A DNA stretch of 64,000 bases from Truepera radiovictrix DSM 17093. Lineage in GTDB: Bacteria; Deinococcota; Deinococci; Deinococcales; Trueperaceae. This document shows, piece by piece, positions 33,858 to 44,737 of this stretch. Where the stretch lies: contig NC_014221.1 in assembly GCF_000092425.1 (NCBI RefSeq), forward strand, positions 1,679,001 to 1,743,000, read 5' to 3'. The notes beneath the pieces are model-generated. The model did no database searches. It was not told where the DNA came from and worked only from the letters and a program-made list of their open reading frames with translations. Both the position numbers and the translations under genes were made by a program. Numbering within the stretch: the stretch's first letter is position 1; each line of letters starts with the position of its first letter.

Positions 33858-34379
33858 TTGGTAGAGCGTGTCGCTGTATTTATCGACGGCAGCAACCTGT
33901 ATAACGGCATGCGCGACAACCTGACCGGGACGCGGGTCAACTTGCAGGAGTTCGTCGCGCAGCTCGTCTGCAAACGCCACCTCGTCCGCACCTACTACTA
34001 CAACGCCCCGCTTACCGACGACTACGATACCGAGAGGCGCGAGGGGCAGCAGCGCTTTTTCGAGTCCCTCAGCCGCATCCCTTACGTCACGGTGCGTCTG
34101 GGGCGGTTGCACCGCCGCTTCGACGGCACTTTAGTCGAAAAAGGGGTCGACGTCGCCATCGCCGTCGAGTCGCTGTCGCTCGCCTACGAAAACGCTTACG
34201 ACACCGTGCTGCTCGTCTCCGGCGACGGCGACTACGTGCAGCTCGTCGAAGCCATTAAACGCAAGGGCAAACACGTCGAGTGCGCGATGTTTCGCAACCA
34301 GTCAGCTGGCGTGCTCATCGAGTACGCCGACGTGTTCCACCCGCTCGACGACCTCAACTGGTCGAAGATCCTCTTTTAA
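33858..34379 (+). CDS. NYN/LabA-type (DUF88) PIN-like nuclease-fold protein
   Basis: 173 residues from a TTG start with GAGGAG 7 bases upstream; no ATG or GTG fits better. Acidic residues expected at the metal site are VFIDGSNLY (about residues 7-14), EKGVDVAIAVE (about 93) and LLVSGDGDYVQLVEAIKRKG (about 114-133). NYN proteins are cytoplasmic and often act on RNA; the target is unknown. The gene ends head-on with ligA, and its TAA is part of an inverted repeat at 34377-34504. Confidence 0.85.
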   Translation: MVERVAVFIDGSNLYNGMRDNLTGTRVNLQEFVAQLVCKRHLVRTYYYNAPLTDDYDTERREGQQRFFESLSRIPYVTVRLGRLHRRFDGTLVEKGVDVAIAVESLSLAYENAYDTVLLVSGDGDYVQLVEAIKRKGKHVECAMFRNQSAGVLIEYADVFHPLDDLNWSKILF

Positions 34380-34501
34380 GTATCTCCTGGTTGAGCTTTA
34401 GATCAACCCGAGCGGAGCGAGTCAGGAAGAGAGTACGTCTCGGCGGTAATGGAGAGCTTCAGCGTTCTTTGCTGAAGCTCGAAATGTTAGCCGGGAGGTA
34501 C

Positions 34502-34504
<3 letters not shown>
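34377..34504. repeat. 128-bp inverted-repeat element between convergent genes
   Basis: The ends TAAGTATCTCCTGG (34377-34390) and CCGGGAGGTACTTA (34491-34504) are inverted repeats matching at 12 of 14 positions. Inside lie a 6-bp stem GGTTGA/TCAACC and a perfect 10-bp stem GAGCTTCAGC/GCTGAAGCTC (34454-34463, 34471-34480). The terminal TAA is the stop of the NYN gene and the terminal TTA is the stop of ligA. It may be a bidirectional terminator or an old insertion that set both gene ends. Confidence 0.6.
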
Positions 34505-36625
<2,121 letters not shown>

Positions 36626-36653
36626 TCACCCCCACTACGTTTCAGGAGGACGC

Positions 36654-37772
36654 ATGCGTAAAGTTGGTCTGCTACTCGCCCTGCTCGCGCTGCCTTTGGC
36701 AGCCGCCCAAGACTACGTCTTCGGCATCACCTTCGACGCGGGCGGCAAGTTCGACGGCTCGTTTAACGAGGGCACCTGGAACGGCCTCACGCAGGCCGTG
36801 AGCGAGCTCGAGGAGGACGAGGGGCTCGTGATCGACGTGCTCGAGTTTGAAGGTACCCCCGACACGGCCGCCGAGGGCTTGCGCAACATCGCCGCGCAGG
36901 GCGCCGAACTCATCCTCTCCCCCGGCTTTTTGCAGGCCGACGCCGTCGCCGCAGCCTCGAGCGAGTTTCCCGACACCTTCTTTGTGCTTATCGACGCCGA
37001 GGTCGACAACCCGAACGTCCGCAGCGTGCTCTTTAAGGAGCACGAGGGGAGCTACCTGGTCGGCTACTTAGCGGGCATGATGACCCAGACCGGTACGGTC
37101 GGCTTCGTGGGGGGGATGGACATCCCGCTAATCCGCGCCTTCGACCTCGGTTATCAGGAAGGCGTTCGCGCCGCCTGCCCGGAGTGCCGCATCGTGTCGA
37201 ACTACGTCGGTTCGACCCCCGCCGCCTGGAACGACCCCGCGCGCGCGCGCGAGCTCGCCACCACCCAGCAGGCGCAGGGGGCCGACATCATCTACGCCGC
37301 CGCCGGCGCCTCCGGCAACGGGGTCATCGACTTCGTCACCCAGACCATGTGCTACCAGCCGCAGGGGGAGCTGCGCGCGTCGCCGCTCGCCGAGGTGCTC
37401 GCCGAGATCGAGGTCTCCTCGGCCTACGCCCAGCGCTGCGGCGAGGGGAGCCAGCCGCTCTTCTTTATCGGCGTCGACTCGAACCAGAACTTCCGCGGCG
37501 ACACCGACGACAACCCCGAGACCCTCAACCACGGCCTCACCAGCATGCTTAAGCGCGTCGACGTGGCCGCTTACAACGCGGTCTACGACGTCGTCGAAGA
37601 CACCTTCGAGGGGGGCACGCAGGTCCTGGGCTTGGCCGAGGACGGAGTCGGTTACGCGCTCGACGAATTTAACGAAGCGCTCATCCCGCAGAGCGTCATC
37701 GACGAGCTCGAGAGCGTCCGGCAGCGCATCATCGAGGGTGAGGTCGTCGTACCGGACTTCCGCGAGCAGTAA
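36654..37772 (+). CDS. BMP-family ABC transporter substrate-binding protein
   Basis: 372 residues from an ATG with AGGAGGA. A Sec signal peptide (MRKVGLLLALLALPLAAAQ) ends at Ala-Ala-Gln without the lipobox Cys that most BMP proteins carry, so it is probably secreted to the periplasm rather than lipid-anchored. BMP marks are GITFDAGGKFDGSFNEG (about residue 22), YLVGYLAGMMTQTGTVGFVGGMD, split near residue 145, and the ligand-pocket segment IFFIGVDSNQN-like LFFIGVDSNQN (about 270). These proteins usually bind purine nucleosides. No permease or ATPase gene is adjacent; a terminator follows at once. Confidence 0.88.
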   Translation: MRKVGLLLALLALPLAAAQDYVFGITFDAGGKFDGSFNEGTWNGLTQAVSELEEDEGLVIDVLEFEGTPDTAAEGLRNIAAQGAELILSPGFLQADAVAAASSEFPDTFFVLIDAEVDNPNVRSVLFKEHEGSYLVGYLAGMMTQTGTVGFVGGMDIPLIRAFDLGYQEGVRAACPECRIVSNYVGSTPAAWNDPARARELATTQQAQGADIIYAAAGASGNGVIDFVTQTMCYQPQGELRASPLAEVLAEIEVSSAYAQRCGEGSQPLFFIGVDSNQNFRGDTDDNPETLNHGLTSMLKRVDVAAYNAVYDVVEDTFEGGTQVLGLAEDGVGYALDEFNEALIPQSVIDELESVRQRIIEGEVVVPDFREQ

Positions 37773-37787
37773 CCACGCTTGCCCAGT

Positions 37788-37819
37788 GAGGAGCCCTCGC
37801 CCAGCGGGGCTCCTCTTTT
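37788..37819 (+). terminator. Intrinsic terminator after the BMP gene
   Basis: GAGGAGCCC (37788-37796) pairs perfectly with GGGCTCCTC (37807-37815), followed by TTTT. Confidence 0.9.
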
Positions 37820-38095
37820 CGTACACCTCGTTTGTGTACACCTCTTCGTACACCGCGGATTTTTGTGCGCGTCGTTCGTGCACGCGCGCCTCACACCCCC
37901 ACGCCACACCCATACGTCACACCCCTACGTCGCTCTCGCACCCACACGCGCCGCACCCGACAACCAGCCGCCGCTGCGGCCTAGGGGGCCCCCGCCGCCT
38001 CGCACTCGCCCCGCGCCGAGCGCGCCGAAGCCGCTGCTCTCAAGCACCGCCCGACCACCTCGTGAGGGCGCCGCGGGCGCAGCCGCCATTTCGCC
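37820..38095. other. Gene-free stretch with GTACACC and CACACCC repeats
   Basis: Between the BMP terminator and the RNase P promoter. GTACACC occurs three times within 40 bases (about 37821, 37836 and 37849), and CACACCC(A/C)TACGTC occurs twice (about 37905-37930). The rest is GC-rich with no ribosome site or conserved protein. No gene is supported. Confidence 0.45.
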
Positions 38096-38125
38096 TTCAA
38101 GTCGCCTTGCGCCGCGTGATATAAT
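38096..38125 (+). promoter_or_regulatory. rnpB promoter
   Basis: Consensus TATAAT (38120-38125) lies 8 bases before the RNase P RNA 5' end. TTCAAG (38096-38101), 18 bp upstream, is a weak -35. Confidence 0.7.
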
Positions 38126-38133
38126 GACCTCTT

Positions 38134-38604
<471 letters not shown>

Positions 38605-38789
38605 ACCCTATTTTTGCCCGTTCTTGAGGCGGTCTCAAGCGGCTGCGCGCGGCGCGTGCTACGCTGAGGTCGCCTTTTTTGTCGGCGCGCCCCTCGGCGC
38701 GCGACGCGTCACCGACCCCAAGCCAACAGAGCCCCCGAAGGCGTCAGTGGGACGCGCGTGGAAGACTTGCGCCCGCTGACCCCTTTTTG
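38605..38789. other. Gap between rnpB and the mraZ operator
   Basis: Contains CTTGAG-GCGGT-CTCAAG, a 6-bp-stem inverted repeat just after rnpB (about 38622-38640), and a run of CCTTTTTTG near 38671. No open frame with a ribosome site was found. Confidence 0.4.
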
Positions 38790-38840
38790 GTGGGTAGCGG
38801 TGGGAGAGTGTGGGAATTCGTGGTAGAAGTGTGATACACT
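38790..38840 (+). promoter_or_regulatory. mraZ promoter with four 10-bp-spaced MraZ boxes
   Basis: GTGGG-N5 repeats occur at 38790, 38800 and 38810, and GTGGT at 38820, exactly 10 bp apart, as in known MraZ operators (TGGGN repeats with 5-bp spacers). They are followed by an extended -10 TGTGATACACT (TACACT at 38835-38840). Bound MraZ would cover the -35 region and block the division cluster. Confidence 0.85.
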
Positions 38841-38925
38841 GCCCCGCAGCATAAGGCGTGTACATCGGCACCTCGGCAGCTAGCGCCGAGACGGCGTTTA
38901 ACAGAAGGTGGGGGATAGGTGGAGA

Positions 38926-39354
38926 ATGCCCTTCGGCGAGTTTCAGTATTCGGTGGACGACAAAGGACGGGTGATCGTCCCGCCACCGTTTCGCGAATTC
39001 GTCGAAGACGGCATGGTCGTCACGCGGGGGATGGAGGGGTGCTTGTACGTCTTTCCGCTCGCCGCGTGGCGCCGCATCGAGGAGAAGCTGACCAACTTGC
39101 CCCTGACCGACCACGCCTCGCGCAACTTCGTCCGTTTTTTCTACTCGGGGGCGGCCAAGGCCAAGATCGACGGGGCGGGCCGCATCACCATCCCCACCAC
39201 CTTGCGCACCTTCGCTGGGCTCGACGGCAGCGTCGTCGTCGCGGGGGCGCCCAACCGCCTCGAGATCTGGAACGAGGCGCGCTGGCTCACCAACCTCACC
39301 GAGGTCCAGAGCCAACCCCCCGCCCCCGAGCTGCTGCGGGAGCTCGTCGGATGA
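38926..39354 (+). CDS. mraZ: Transcriptional regulator MraZ
   Basis: 142 residues from the ATG at 38926; the protein then starts MPFGEFQYSVDDKGRV, as in Thermus MraZ. A GTG 18 bases earlier is less likely. Two AbrB-like repeats are visible, each with the DxxxR motif: SVDDKGRVIVPPPFR and KIDGAGRITIPTTLR. It forms a ring-shaped DNA-binding oligomer and represses the dcw cluster. Four boxes in its own promoter fit autorepression. Its stop overlaps the rsmH start (ATGA). Confidence 0.95.
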   Translation: MPFGEFQYSVDDKGRVIVPPPFREFVEDGMVVTRGMEGCLYVFPLAAWRRIEEKLTNLPLTDHASRNFVRFFYSGAAKAKIDGAGRITIPTTLRTFAGLDGSVVVAGAPNRLEIWNEARWLTNLTEVQSQPPAPELLRELVG

Positions 39355-40370
39355 CCCGGATCCCTGGCGCCGCGCCACACGCGCCCGTCATGCTGGCCGA
39401 GTGCCTCGCCCACCTCGCCGTCAAACCGCAGGCGTGGTACCTCGACGGCACCTTCGGCGCCGGCGGCCACACCCGCGCCCTGCTCGAGGCGGGGGGCAAC
39501 GTCTTGGCGCTCGACCGCGACCCCAGCGTGACGCGCTTTCTCCCCGAGGACGCGCTCGCGAGCGGGCGCCTCAGGTTCGTCGAGGGCAACTTCGACGCCT
39601 TGGACCGCCACGCGGCGGCCGCCGGCGTCGGCCCCCTCGCCGGGGTGCTGCTCGACCTCGGCGTCTCGTCGATGCAGCTCGACGAAGCCGAACGCGGCTT
39701 CTCCTTTCGCCACCCGGGGCCGCTCGACATGCGCATGGGGCCCACCGGCCTCTGCGCCGCCGACCTCGTCAACAGCGCCTCCCAAGAGGAGCTCGCCAGC
39801 GTGATCTTCCGCTACGGCGAGGAGCGCTACAGCCGCCGCATCGCGCGGCGCATCGTCGAAGCGCGCGCCAAAGCCCCCATCACCACCACCGACGAGCTCG
39901 CCGAGATCATCGCGCGCGCCTACCCACCGGGGCCGCGGCGCGACCATCCGGCGCGGCGCACCTTTCAGGCGCTGCGCGTCGCTGTCAACGACGAGTTGGG
40001 CGCTCTGGAGCGCGCGCTCGCGGCGGCCGAACGGGCGCTCGCACCCGGCGGCCGGTTGGTGGTGCTGACCTACCACTCGCTCGAGGACCGCATCGTCAAA
40101 CGCGCGTTTAAAAGCAGCGCGCTCCTGACGCCGCTCACCAAAAAGCCGCTCACGGCGAGCCCCGAGGAGGTGGCCGCCAACCCGCGGGCGCGCGCCGCCA
40201 AGCTGCGCGCCGCCGAGCGCGTACCAAACGGCGCCGCTGCGACCGACGCGGGCTCCGGCGCGAACGCCGCGGACGACGCGGCCCGTGCCGGGCGCTTTAC
40301 GCGGGGGGCGCTTGCGCCCCCCCACGCGACCCCTGACTCGACGTTGATAACGCTCTGGGAGGACCGATGA
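39351..40370 (+). CDS. rsmH: 16S rRNA (cytosine1402-N4)-methyltransferase RsmH
   Basis: 339 residues, ATG overlapping the mraZ stop. It methylates C1402 of 16S rRNA with SAM. HAPVMLAECLAHL opens the protein; the SAM loop is YLDGTFGAGGHTRALLE (about residue 30), and LLDLGVSSMQLDEAERGFSF, split at residue 115, and RRTFQALRVAVNDELGALE are family-specific. The tail after residue 280 is Ala-rich and variable. It overlaps ftsL by 4 bases. Confidence 0.96.
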   Translation: MTRIPGAAPHAPVMLAECLAHLAVKPQAWYLDGTFGAGGHTRALLEAGGNVLALDRDPSVTRFLPEDALASGRLRFVEGNFDALDRHAAAAGVGPLAGVLLDLGVSSMQLDEAERGFSFRHPGPLDMRMGPTGLCAADLVNSASQEELASVIFRYGEERYSRRIARRIVEARAKAPITTTDELAEIIARAYPPGPRRDHPARRTFQALRVAVNDELGALERALAAAERALAPGGRLVVLTYHSLEDRIVKRAFKSSALLTPLTKKPLTASPEEVAANPRARAAKLRAAERVPNGAAATDAGSGANAADDAARAGRFTRGALAPPHATPDSTLITLWEDR

Positions 40371-40687
40371 CCCGACTCAGCCAGCGTCTTTTCATGCTCT
40401 ACCTCGCGCTCTTGCTCGCGCTCGCCGCCCTCGGCGCCCACAACCAGGTGCGCCGCAACCTCCACGCCGACTTGCTCAGCGACAAAGCGGCGCTGCAAGA
40501 CCAGCTGGGCAGCCTCCGCCGCAACGCCGCCGAAGTCACCGGCGCGCTCGCCGTCCGCGCGTGGGCGCACGCGCGCGGGATGGTCCCCGCCCCCGAAGTC
40601 GCTAACGTCACCCACATCGCGCCAGCCGCCCCGCCGGAAGCGGCGGCGCAGCCGAGCGGGCTGGAGGTCTACACCGTATGGCGTTAA
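40367..40687 (+). CDS. ftsL: Divisome protein FtsL (by position and topology)
   Basis: 106 residues. One membrane helix (LFMLYLALLLALAALGAH, about residues 8-25) is followed by a predicted periplasmic coiled coil (LLSDKAALQDQLGSLRRNAAEV). FtsL proteins diverge widely in sequence, so the call rests on size, topology and its place between rsmH and ftsI. It would bridge FtsQ/FtsB and the FtsWI synthase. It overlaps ftsI by 10 bases. Confidence 0.75.
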   Translation: MTRLSQRLFMLYLALLLALAALGAHNQVRRNLHADLLSDKAALQDQLGSLRRNAAEVTGALAVRAWAHARGMVPAPEVANVTHIAPAAPPEAAAQPSGLEVYTVWR

Positions 40688-42270
40688 GACACGTTACCGG
40701 CAGGTTCGCCTCGAGCGCAGCGCCCCGAGAACGCGTGCGCCGCCAAGAGGCCCCTTCGGCCGCCGCGGTCTACCCTACCGCCGGCGCGCCGCGGCGCGAC
40801 GCGCGGACGCCGCAAACGCGGCGCAGCGCAGTGGCCCCGGCGCACCTGCAACTGCATAAACGCCTCCTGCTCTCGGCCGCCCTCGTCGTACCGCTCTCGG
40901 CGGCCGTCGTGGGCTTTTCGAGCCTCGGCCTGCGGCTGGGCGCACCGCCCAGCGTCCTCCGCGAGGCGCCGCAGCGCGGCCGCATCCTCGCCGCTGACGG
41001 CACCGTGCTCGCCGAAGGGGACGCCGAAGCGCGGCGCTACCCCGAGGGGCGCCTCGCCGCGCAGCTTATCGGCTTTAGCGGCGCGCGCCAACCGGGGGGC
41101 AACTTCGGCCTCGAGGGGCTTGAATTCACCCTCGACGCGCGGTTGCAAGCCGGTGAAGACGTGCGGCTCACCATCGACCCCGAGCTGCAGGCGATCGCTC
41201 AGGGCGAGCTCGCCCGCGCCGCCCGCGAGCACGGCGCCGAAAACGGCGCGATGGTCCTGCTCGAGGCCGGCAGCGGCCGCGTCCTGGCTGCCGCCTCGTA
41301 CCCGCAGTTCGACCCCAACACCCACCGCAACTTGCGCGACCGCACCGGCGTCGCCAACCGCGCCTTTTTGCAGCAGGTCGAACCGGGGTCGGTGATGAAA
41401 CCCTTTCTGATCGCGGCGCTTATGCAGGCCGGACGCCTAGAGGCCGACGAGGTGCTCGAGGTCGAGAGCACCATCCGCGTCGGCAACCAGACGTTTCGCG
41501 ACGTCGCGCCACACGACCTCGAGCTCTCCATCGCCGAGATGCTGCGCTACTCGTCGAACGTCGGCATGATCAAACTCGGCGAACGCTTCTCCTCCGCCGA
41601 GCTCGCCGCGTGGTACCGGCACTTCGGCTTCGGCAAAGACGTCGGCCTCAAACACCTCTTTACCCAGACCGGTCAGATCAACGACCCAGCCACCTGGGTG
41701 CCGCAAGACCACGCCTCGGCGACCATCGGCCAGAGCGTCTCCGCGACCGCGCTGCAGCTCGCCGCCGCCTACAGCGTGTTCGCCAACGACGGGGTCTTCG
41801 TACCGCCGCAGATCGTCGAGAGCGAGGTGCTCTACGAAGACGGGGTGCGCGTCGGCGCCGAGCGCCTCCTCTCCCCCGAGGTCGCCGAGGCGGTCACCGA
41901 GATGCTCGTCTACACCGTTGAAAACGGTTCGCTCACGGTCGCCAAGATCCCCGGCGTCACGGTCGCGGGCAAGTCCGGTTCGGCCGACCTCTTCGACACC
42001 GACAAGGGCGTCTACATCAACGCCGGAACGCTCTCGTTCGCGGGGTTTTTCCCCGCTGATGACCCCAAAGTCACGGCGGTCGTCTATTTGCAACGCGTCG
42101 ACCCCAACCGGGGCTCGCTCAGCGCGCTTGTCGCGGCGCCCGTCTTTCGCCGCGTAGGGAGCGAGGTCGTCGCGCACTGGGGGGTACCCGAAACGGCCGC
42201 GCCGAGCACCCTAGCCACCGCAGAGGGCGCGCTCACCGCCACCACGACGGGTCTTCAGCGCACCCGTTAG
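40678..42270 (+). CDS. ftsI: Peptidoglycan transpeptidase FtsI (PBP3 class B)
   Basis: 530 residues. A basic cytoplasmic N-terminus of about 60 residues, one helix (LLLSAALVVPLSAAVVGFSSL, split), a short dimer domain (APQRGRILAADGTVLAEGD) and the transpeptidase domain follow. Active-site motifs are SxxK in EPGSVMKPFL (about residue 237), SxN in RYSSNVGM (about 290), and KSG in VAGKSGSADL (about 430). It cross-links septal peptidoglycan with FtsW. The dimer region is shorter than in E. coli. Stop 18 bases before a leaderless mini-ORF that overlaps murF. Confidence 0.9.
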   Translation: MALRHVTGRFASSAAPRERVRRQEAPSAAAVYPTAGAPRRDARTPQTRRSAVAPAHLQLHKRLLLSAALVVPLSAAVVGFSSLGLRLGAPPSVLREAPQRGRILAADGTVLAEGDAEARRYPEGRLAAQLIGFSGARQPGGNFGLEGLEFTLDARLQAGEDVRLTIDPELQAIAQGELARAAREHGAENGAMVLLEAGSGRVLAAASYPQFDPNTHRNLRDRTGVANRAFLQQVEPGSVMKPFLIAALMQAGRLEADEVLEVESTIRVGNQTFRDVAPHDLELSIAEMLRYSSNVGMIKLGERFSSAELAAWYRHFGFGKDVGLKHLFTQTGQINDPATWVPQDHASATIGQSVSATALQLAAAYSVFANDGVFVPPQIVESEVLYEDGVRVGAERLLSPEVAEAVTEMLVYTVENGSLTVAKIPGVTVAGKSGSADLFDTDKGVYINAGTLSFAGFFPADDPKVTAVVYLQRVDPNRGSLSALVAAPVFRRVGSEVVAHWGVPETAAPSTLATAEGALTATTTGLQRTR

Positions 42271-42275
42271 GCGGG

Positions 42276-42281
42276 TATAGT
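42276..42281 (+). promoter_or_regulatory. TATAGT box, internal promoter before murF
   Basis: TATAGT lies 7 bases before the ATG of the 17-residue mini-ORF, the spacing seen at leaderless starts in this window. It would give murF and downstream genes a promoter independent of mraZ. Confidence 0.5.
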
Positions 42282-42288
42282 GGGCGCT

Positions 42289-42342
42289 ATGCAAAGGCCC
42301 TCCTACCCAGAGCGACACGCCCCTCGTGGAGCGCGAACGTGA
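42289..42342 (+). CDS. Putative 17-residue leaderless leader ORF coupled to murF
   Basis: ATG at 42289 opens 17 codons that stop with TGA at 42340-42342, overlapping the murF GTG (42339) as GTGA. TATAGT 7 bases upstream suggests the mRNA starts at the ATG. murF itself lacks a good ribosome site, so it may depend on ribosomes finishing this mini-ORF. The peptide (basic, Pro/Arg-rich) has no domain. Confidence 0.45.
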   Translation: MQRPSYPERHAPRGART

Positions 42343-43718
42343 GGTCGCTCCCCGCAACCCTACTCGCCGAACTGAGCGGGGTGCCGGCGACCGAAGCGCG
42401 GGCGCTGCCAAGCGCCCGCGGCGTCGCCTTTCACAGCGCGCGGGTGCGCCCGGGCGACGCCTTTTTCGCCCTCCCCGGCGCCTCGAGCCACGGCCTTAGG
42501 TACGCCGACGCGGCTTTGCAGGCGGGGGCGGCGTTTATCGTCTCCGACCGGCCGCACCCGCGCGGGCTCACCGTCCCCGACCCCGCGCGGCTCCTTTTAC
42601 AGCTCGGCCGCGTCGCGCGCGCGGCGCTGCAGGGGCCCGTCATCGGCGTCACGGGGTCGGCGGGCAAGACGAGCACGCGCGCGCTGCTCGCCGCCGCGCT
42701 CGGGGCGCACGCGACGCGCGGCAACTTCAACACGCCCCTGGCGCTCGCGCAGACGCTCGTCGAGGCGTGGCTGGAAGATCGCACGGGGGCTCACGACCGG
42801 CTCGTGCTCGAGCTCGGCATCGACCACACCGGCGAGATGGACGAGCTCGTCGAGCTTACCCGCCCGACGCTGGGCGTCGTGACCCTTATCGCCCCCGCCC
42901 ACCTCGACGGCTTGGGCAGCGTCGAGGGGGTCGCGCGCGAAAAGTTCAAACTGCTTACAGGCGTGCGCCACGCCTGGGTGAGCGCGCAGGCCTATCCCTT
43001 CCTCACCCCCGCCCAGCGCGCGGCCTTGCAGGGGCGGCTGACGGTGTACGGCCTAGACGGCCGAGAAACCCCCACAGGAGGTGAGGCCAAACGCGTTACG
43101 GGACACTTCGCCTCCGCAGCGGGCGGCGGGGCGCTCCACGCCCTTGGCCTGCGCGTCCCGCTCGCGCTGCCGAGCCCGGCGCTCGCCGAGAACGCCCTCT
43201 GCGCGCTCGCGGTCGCCGCGCACCTCGGCGTCGACCCCGCAGCGGCGGCCGCGCGGCTGCAGGGCGCGGTGCTCGAGCCCGGCCGTCTGCAGCGCCACCA
43301 GCTCGGCGCGCTCACGCTCCTCGACGACGCCTACAACAGCAACCCGGCGTCGGTGCGCGCGGCCCTGACGGCGCTCGCGGCGCTGCCGCGGCCGCACACC
43401 GCCGTTTTGGGCGACATGCTCGAGCTCGGCGCGGCCTCGGCCGAGCTCCACCGCGCGCTCGCCGAGGACACCGCGGCGCTCGACGCCGTCGTCGCCGTCG
43501 GCCCCGCCATGCGCGCGCTCGCCGAGGCCGATCCGCGCGCGGTCTACCTCGAAGCGTTCGACCTCGAGGCCCTCCTAGCGCTCGTCCCAGAACGGGGGAC
43601 GCTGCTCGTCAAGGGGTCGCGGGGGGTGCGGCTCGAGCGGCTGACGGAGGCGCTGCTTAGGCGTTACGCCGAGCAGCACGACAAGCCGCCCGAACACCCC
43701 GAAGGGGCGCGCGGATGA
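42339..43718 (+). CDS. murF: UDP-MurNAc-tripeptide--D-Ala-D-Ala ligase MurF
   Basis: 459 residues, GTG start. It adds D-Ala-D-Ala to the UDP-MurNAc tripeptide, using ATP. The N-terminal domain recognises the tripeptide (SARGVAFHSARVRPGDAFFAL). The ATP loop is GVTGSAGKTSTRALL (about residue 107), followed by ELGIDHTGEMDEL. NPASVRAALTAL and GDMLELG are typical of MurF rather than MurE. MurE, which makes its substrate, is not in this cluster. Confidence 0.94.
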   Translation: MRSLPATLLAELSGVPATEARALPSARGVAFHSARVRPGDAFFALPGASSHGLRYADAALQAGAAFIVSDRPHPRGLTVPDPARLLLQLGRVARAALQGPVIGVTGSAGKTSTRALLAAALGAHATRGNFNTPLALAQTLVEAWLEDRTGAHDRLVLELGIDHTGEMDELVELTRPTLGVVTLIAPAHLDGLGSVEGVAREKFKLLTGVRHAWVSAQAYPFLTPAQRAALQGRLTVYGLDGRETPTGGEAKRVTGHFASAAGGGALHALGLRVPLALPSPALAENALCALAVAAHLGVDPAAAAARLQGAVLEPGRLQRHQLGALTLLDDAYNSNPASVRAALTALAALPRPHTAVLGDMLELGAASAELHRALAEDTAALDAVVAVGPAMRALAEADPRAVYLEAFDLEALLALVPERGTLLVKGSRGVRLERLTEALLRRYAEQHDKPPEHPEGARG

Positions 43719-44737
43719 CCGTCCTCGTCGCCGCGCTGCTCTCACTCTTCGCCGTCGGCACCTTTGTCCAGCTCGCCAAACGCCGCGGTTGGGGCAAGGC
43801 GGTACGCCAAGACGGGCCCACCACGCACCACACCAAAGCCGGTACGCCGACGATGGGCGGCGCGGCTTTTCTGCTCGCGGCCCTTTTCACCTGGCTCCTC
43901 TTCGGCCCGACCGAGAGGAGCGCCGCGGTCGCCCTGCTCACCGCGGCCGCCGCCCTGTTGGGGCTCTACGACGACCTCGCGGCGCTGCGGCGCAAACGGG
44001 CGGTACCAGCTGTTCGCACCGTCCCCGCGCCCGACGAAGCGCCCCCGCAGCGGGTGAGCGTCCACGCCGAACCCCAAGAGGGCGCGGCGAACGCGCGCCC
44101 CGCGCCCGACGCGCCCGACCTCACGACGGGCGTGCTGGCCCGCTACCGCCTGCTGATCCAGAGCGCTGCGGCGCTCGTCTTCGCGCTCTACGCGGTGCGT
44201 AGCGGCCAGGAGCTCTTCGGCGCGCCCGTGCTCGACCTTTTAGGCTTCGCCTTTATCGTCGTCGGGAGCATCAACGCCTTTAACTTTACCGACGGGCTCG
44301 ACGGCCTCGCCGCCGGCGTCACCGCCCTCGTGCTGCTGCCCTTCGTGGGCGCCCCCTTCGTGGGGGCGCTCCTGGGGGCGCTGTTGGGCTTTTTATGGTT
44401 TAACGCCCGTCCGGCGCGCGTCTTTATGGGCGGCGTCGGCTCCGAGGCGCTCGGCGCGGCGGTCGCGGGCACCGCCATCTTGGCCGGTTGGGCGTGGTGG
44501 CTGCCGCTACTCGCCCTCATCCCGGTGCTCGAGGTCCTCTCGGTGATCGCCCAGGTGAGCTACTTCCGGCTGACCAAGGCGCGGCGCGGCGAGGGCCAGC
44601 GGCTTTTCAAGATGAGCCCTTTGCACCACCACTTCGAGCTCTCGGGGTGGTCGGAGGGGCAGATCGTGGTGCGGATGTGGCTCGTGACGGCGGTGTGCGT
44701 GGCGCTCGCCTGGAGCCTGCGCGGCGGGGCGGCGTGA
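43715..44737 (+). CDS. mraY: Phospho-MurNAc-pentapeptide transferase MraY
   Basis: 340 residues with about ten helices. It moves phospho-MurNAc-pentapeptide to undecaprenyl phosphate to make lipid I. Family motifs are DGPTTHHTKAGTPTMGG (about residue 32), LYDDLAALRRKR (Asp pair), NFTDGLDGLAAG (about 188) and the HHH motif in SPLHHHFELSGW (about 302). Between the Asp pair and the next helix lies an unusual cytoplasmic insert of about 40 residues, rich in Pro and Ala. It overlaps both neighbours by 4 bases. Confidence 0.93.
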   Translation: MTVLVAALLSLFAVGTFVQLAKRRGWGKAVRQDGPTTHHTKAGTPTMGGAAFLLAALFTWLLFGPTERSAAVALLTAAAALLGLYDDLAALRRKRAVPAVRTVPAPDEAPPQRVSVHAEPQEGAANARPAPDAPDLTTGVLARYRLLIQSAAALVFALYAVRSGQELFGAPVLDLLGFAFIVVGSINAFNFTDGLDGLAAGVTALVLLPFVGAPFVGALLGALLGFLWFNARPARVFMGGVGSEALGAAVAGTAILAGWAWWLPLLALIPVLEVLSVIAQVSYFRLTKARRGEGQRLFKMSPLHHHFELSGWSEGQIVVRMWLVTAVCVALAWSLRGGAA

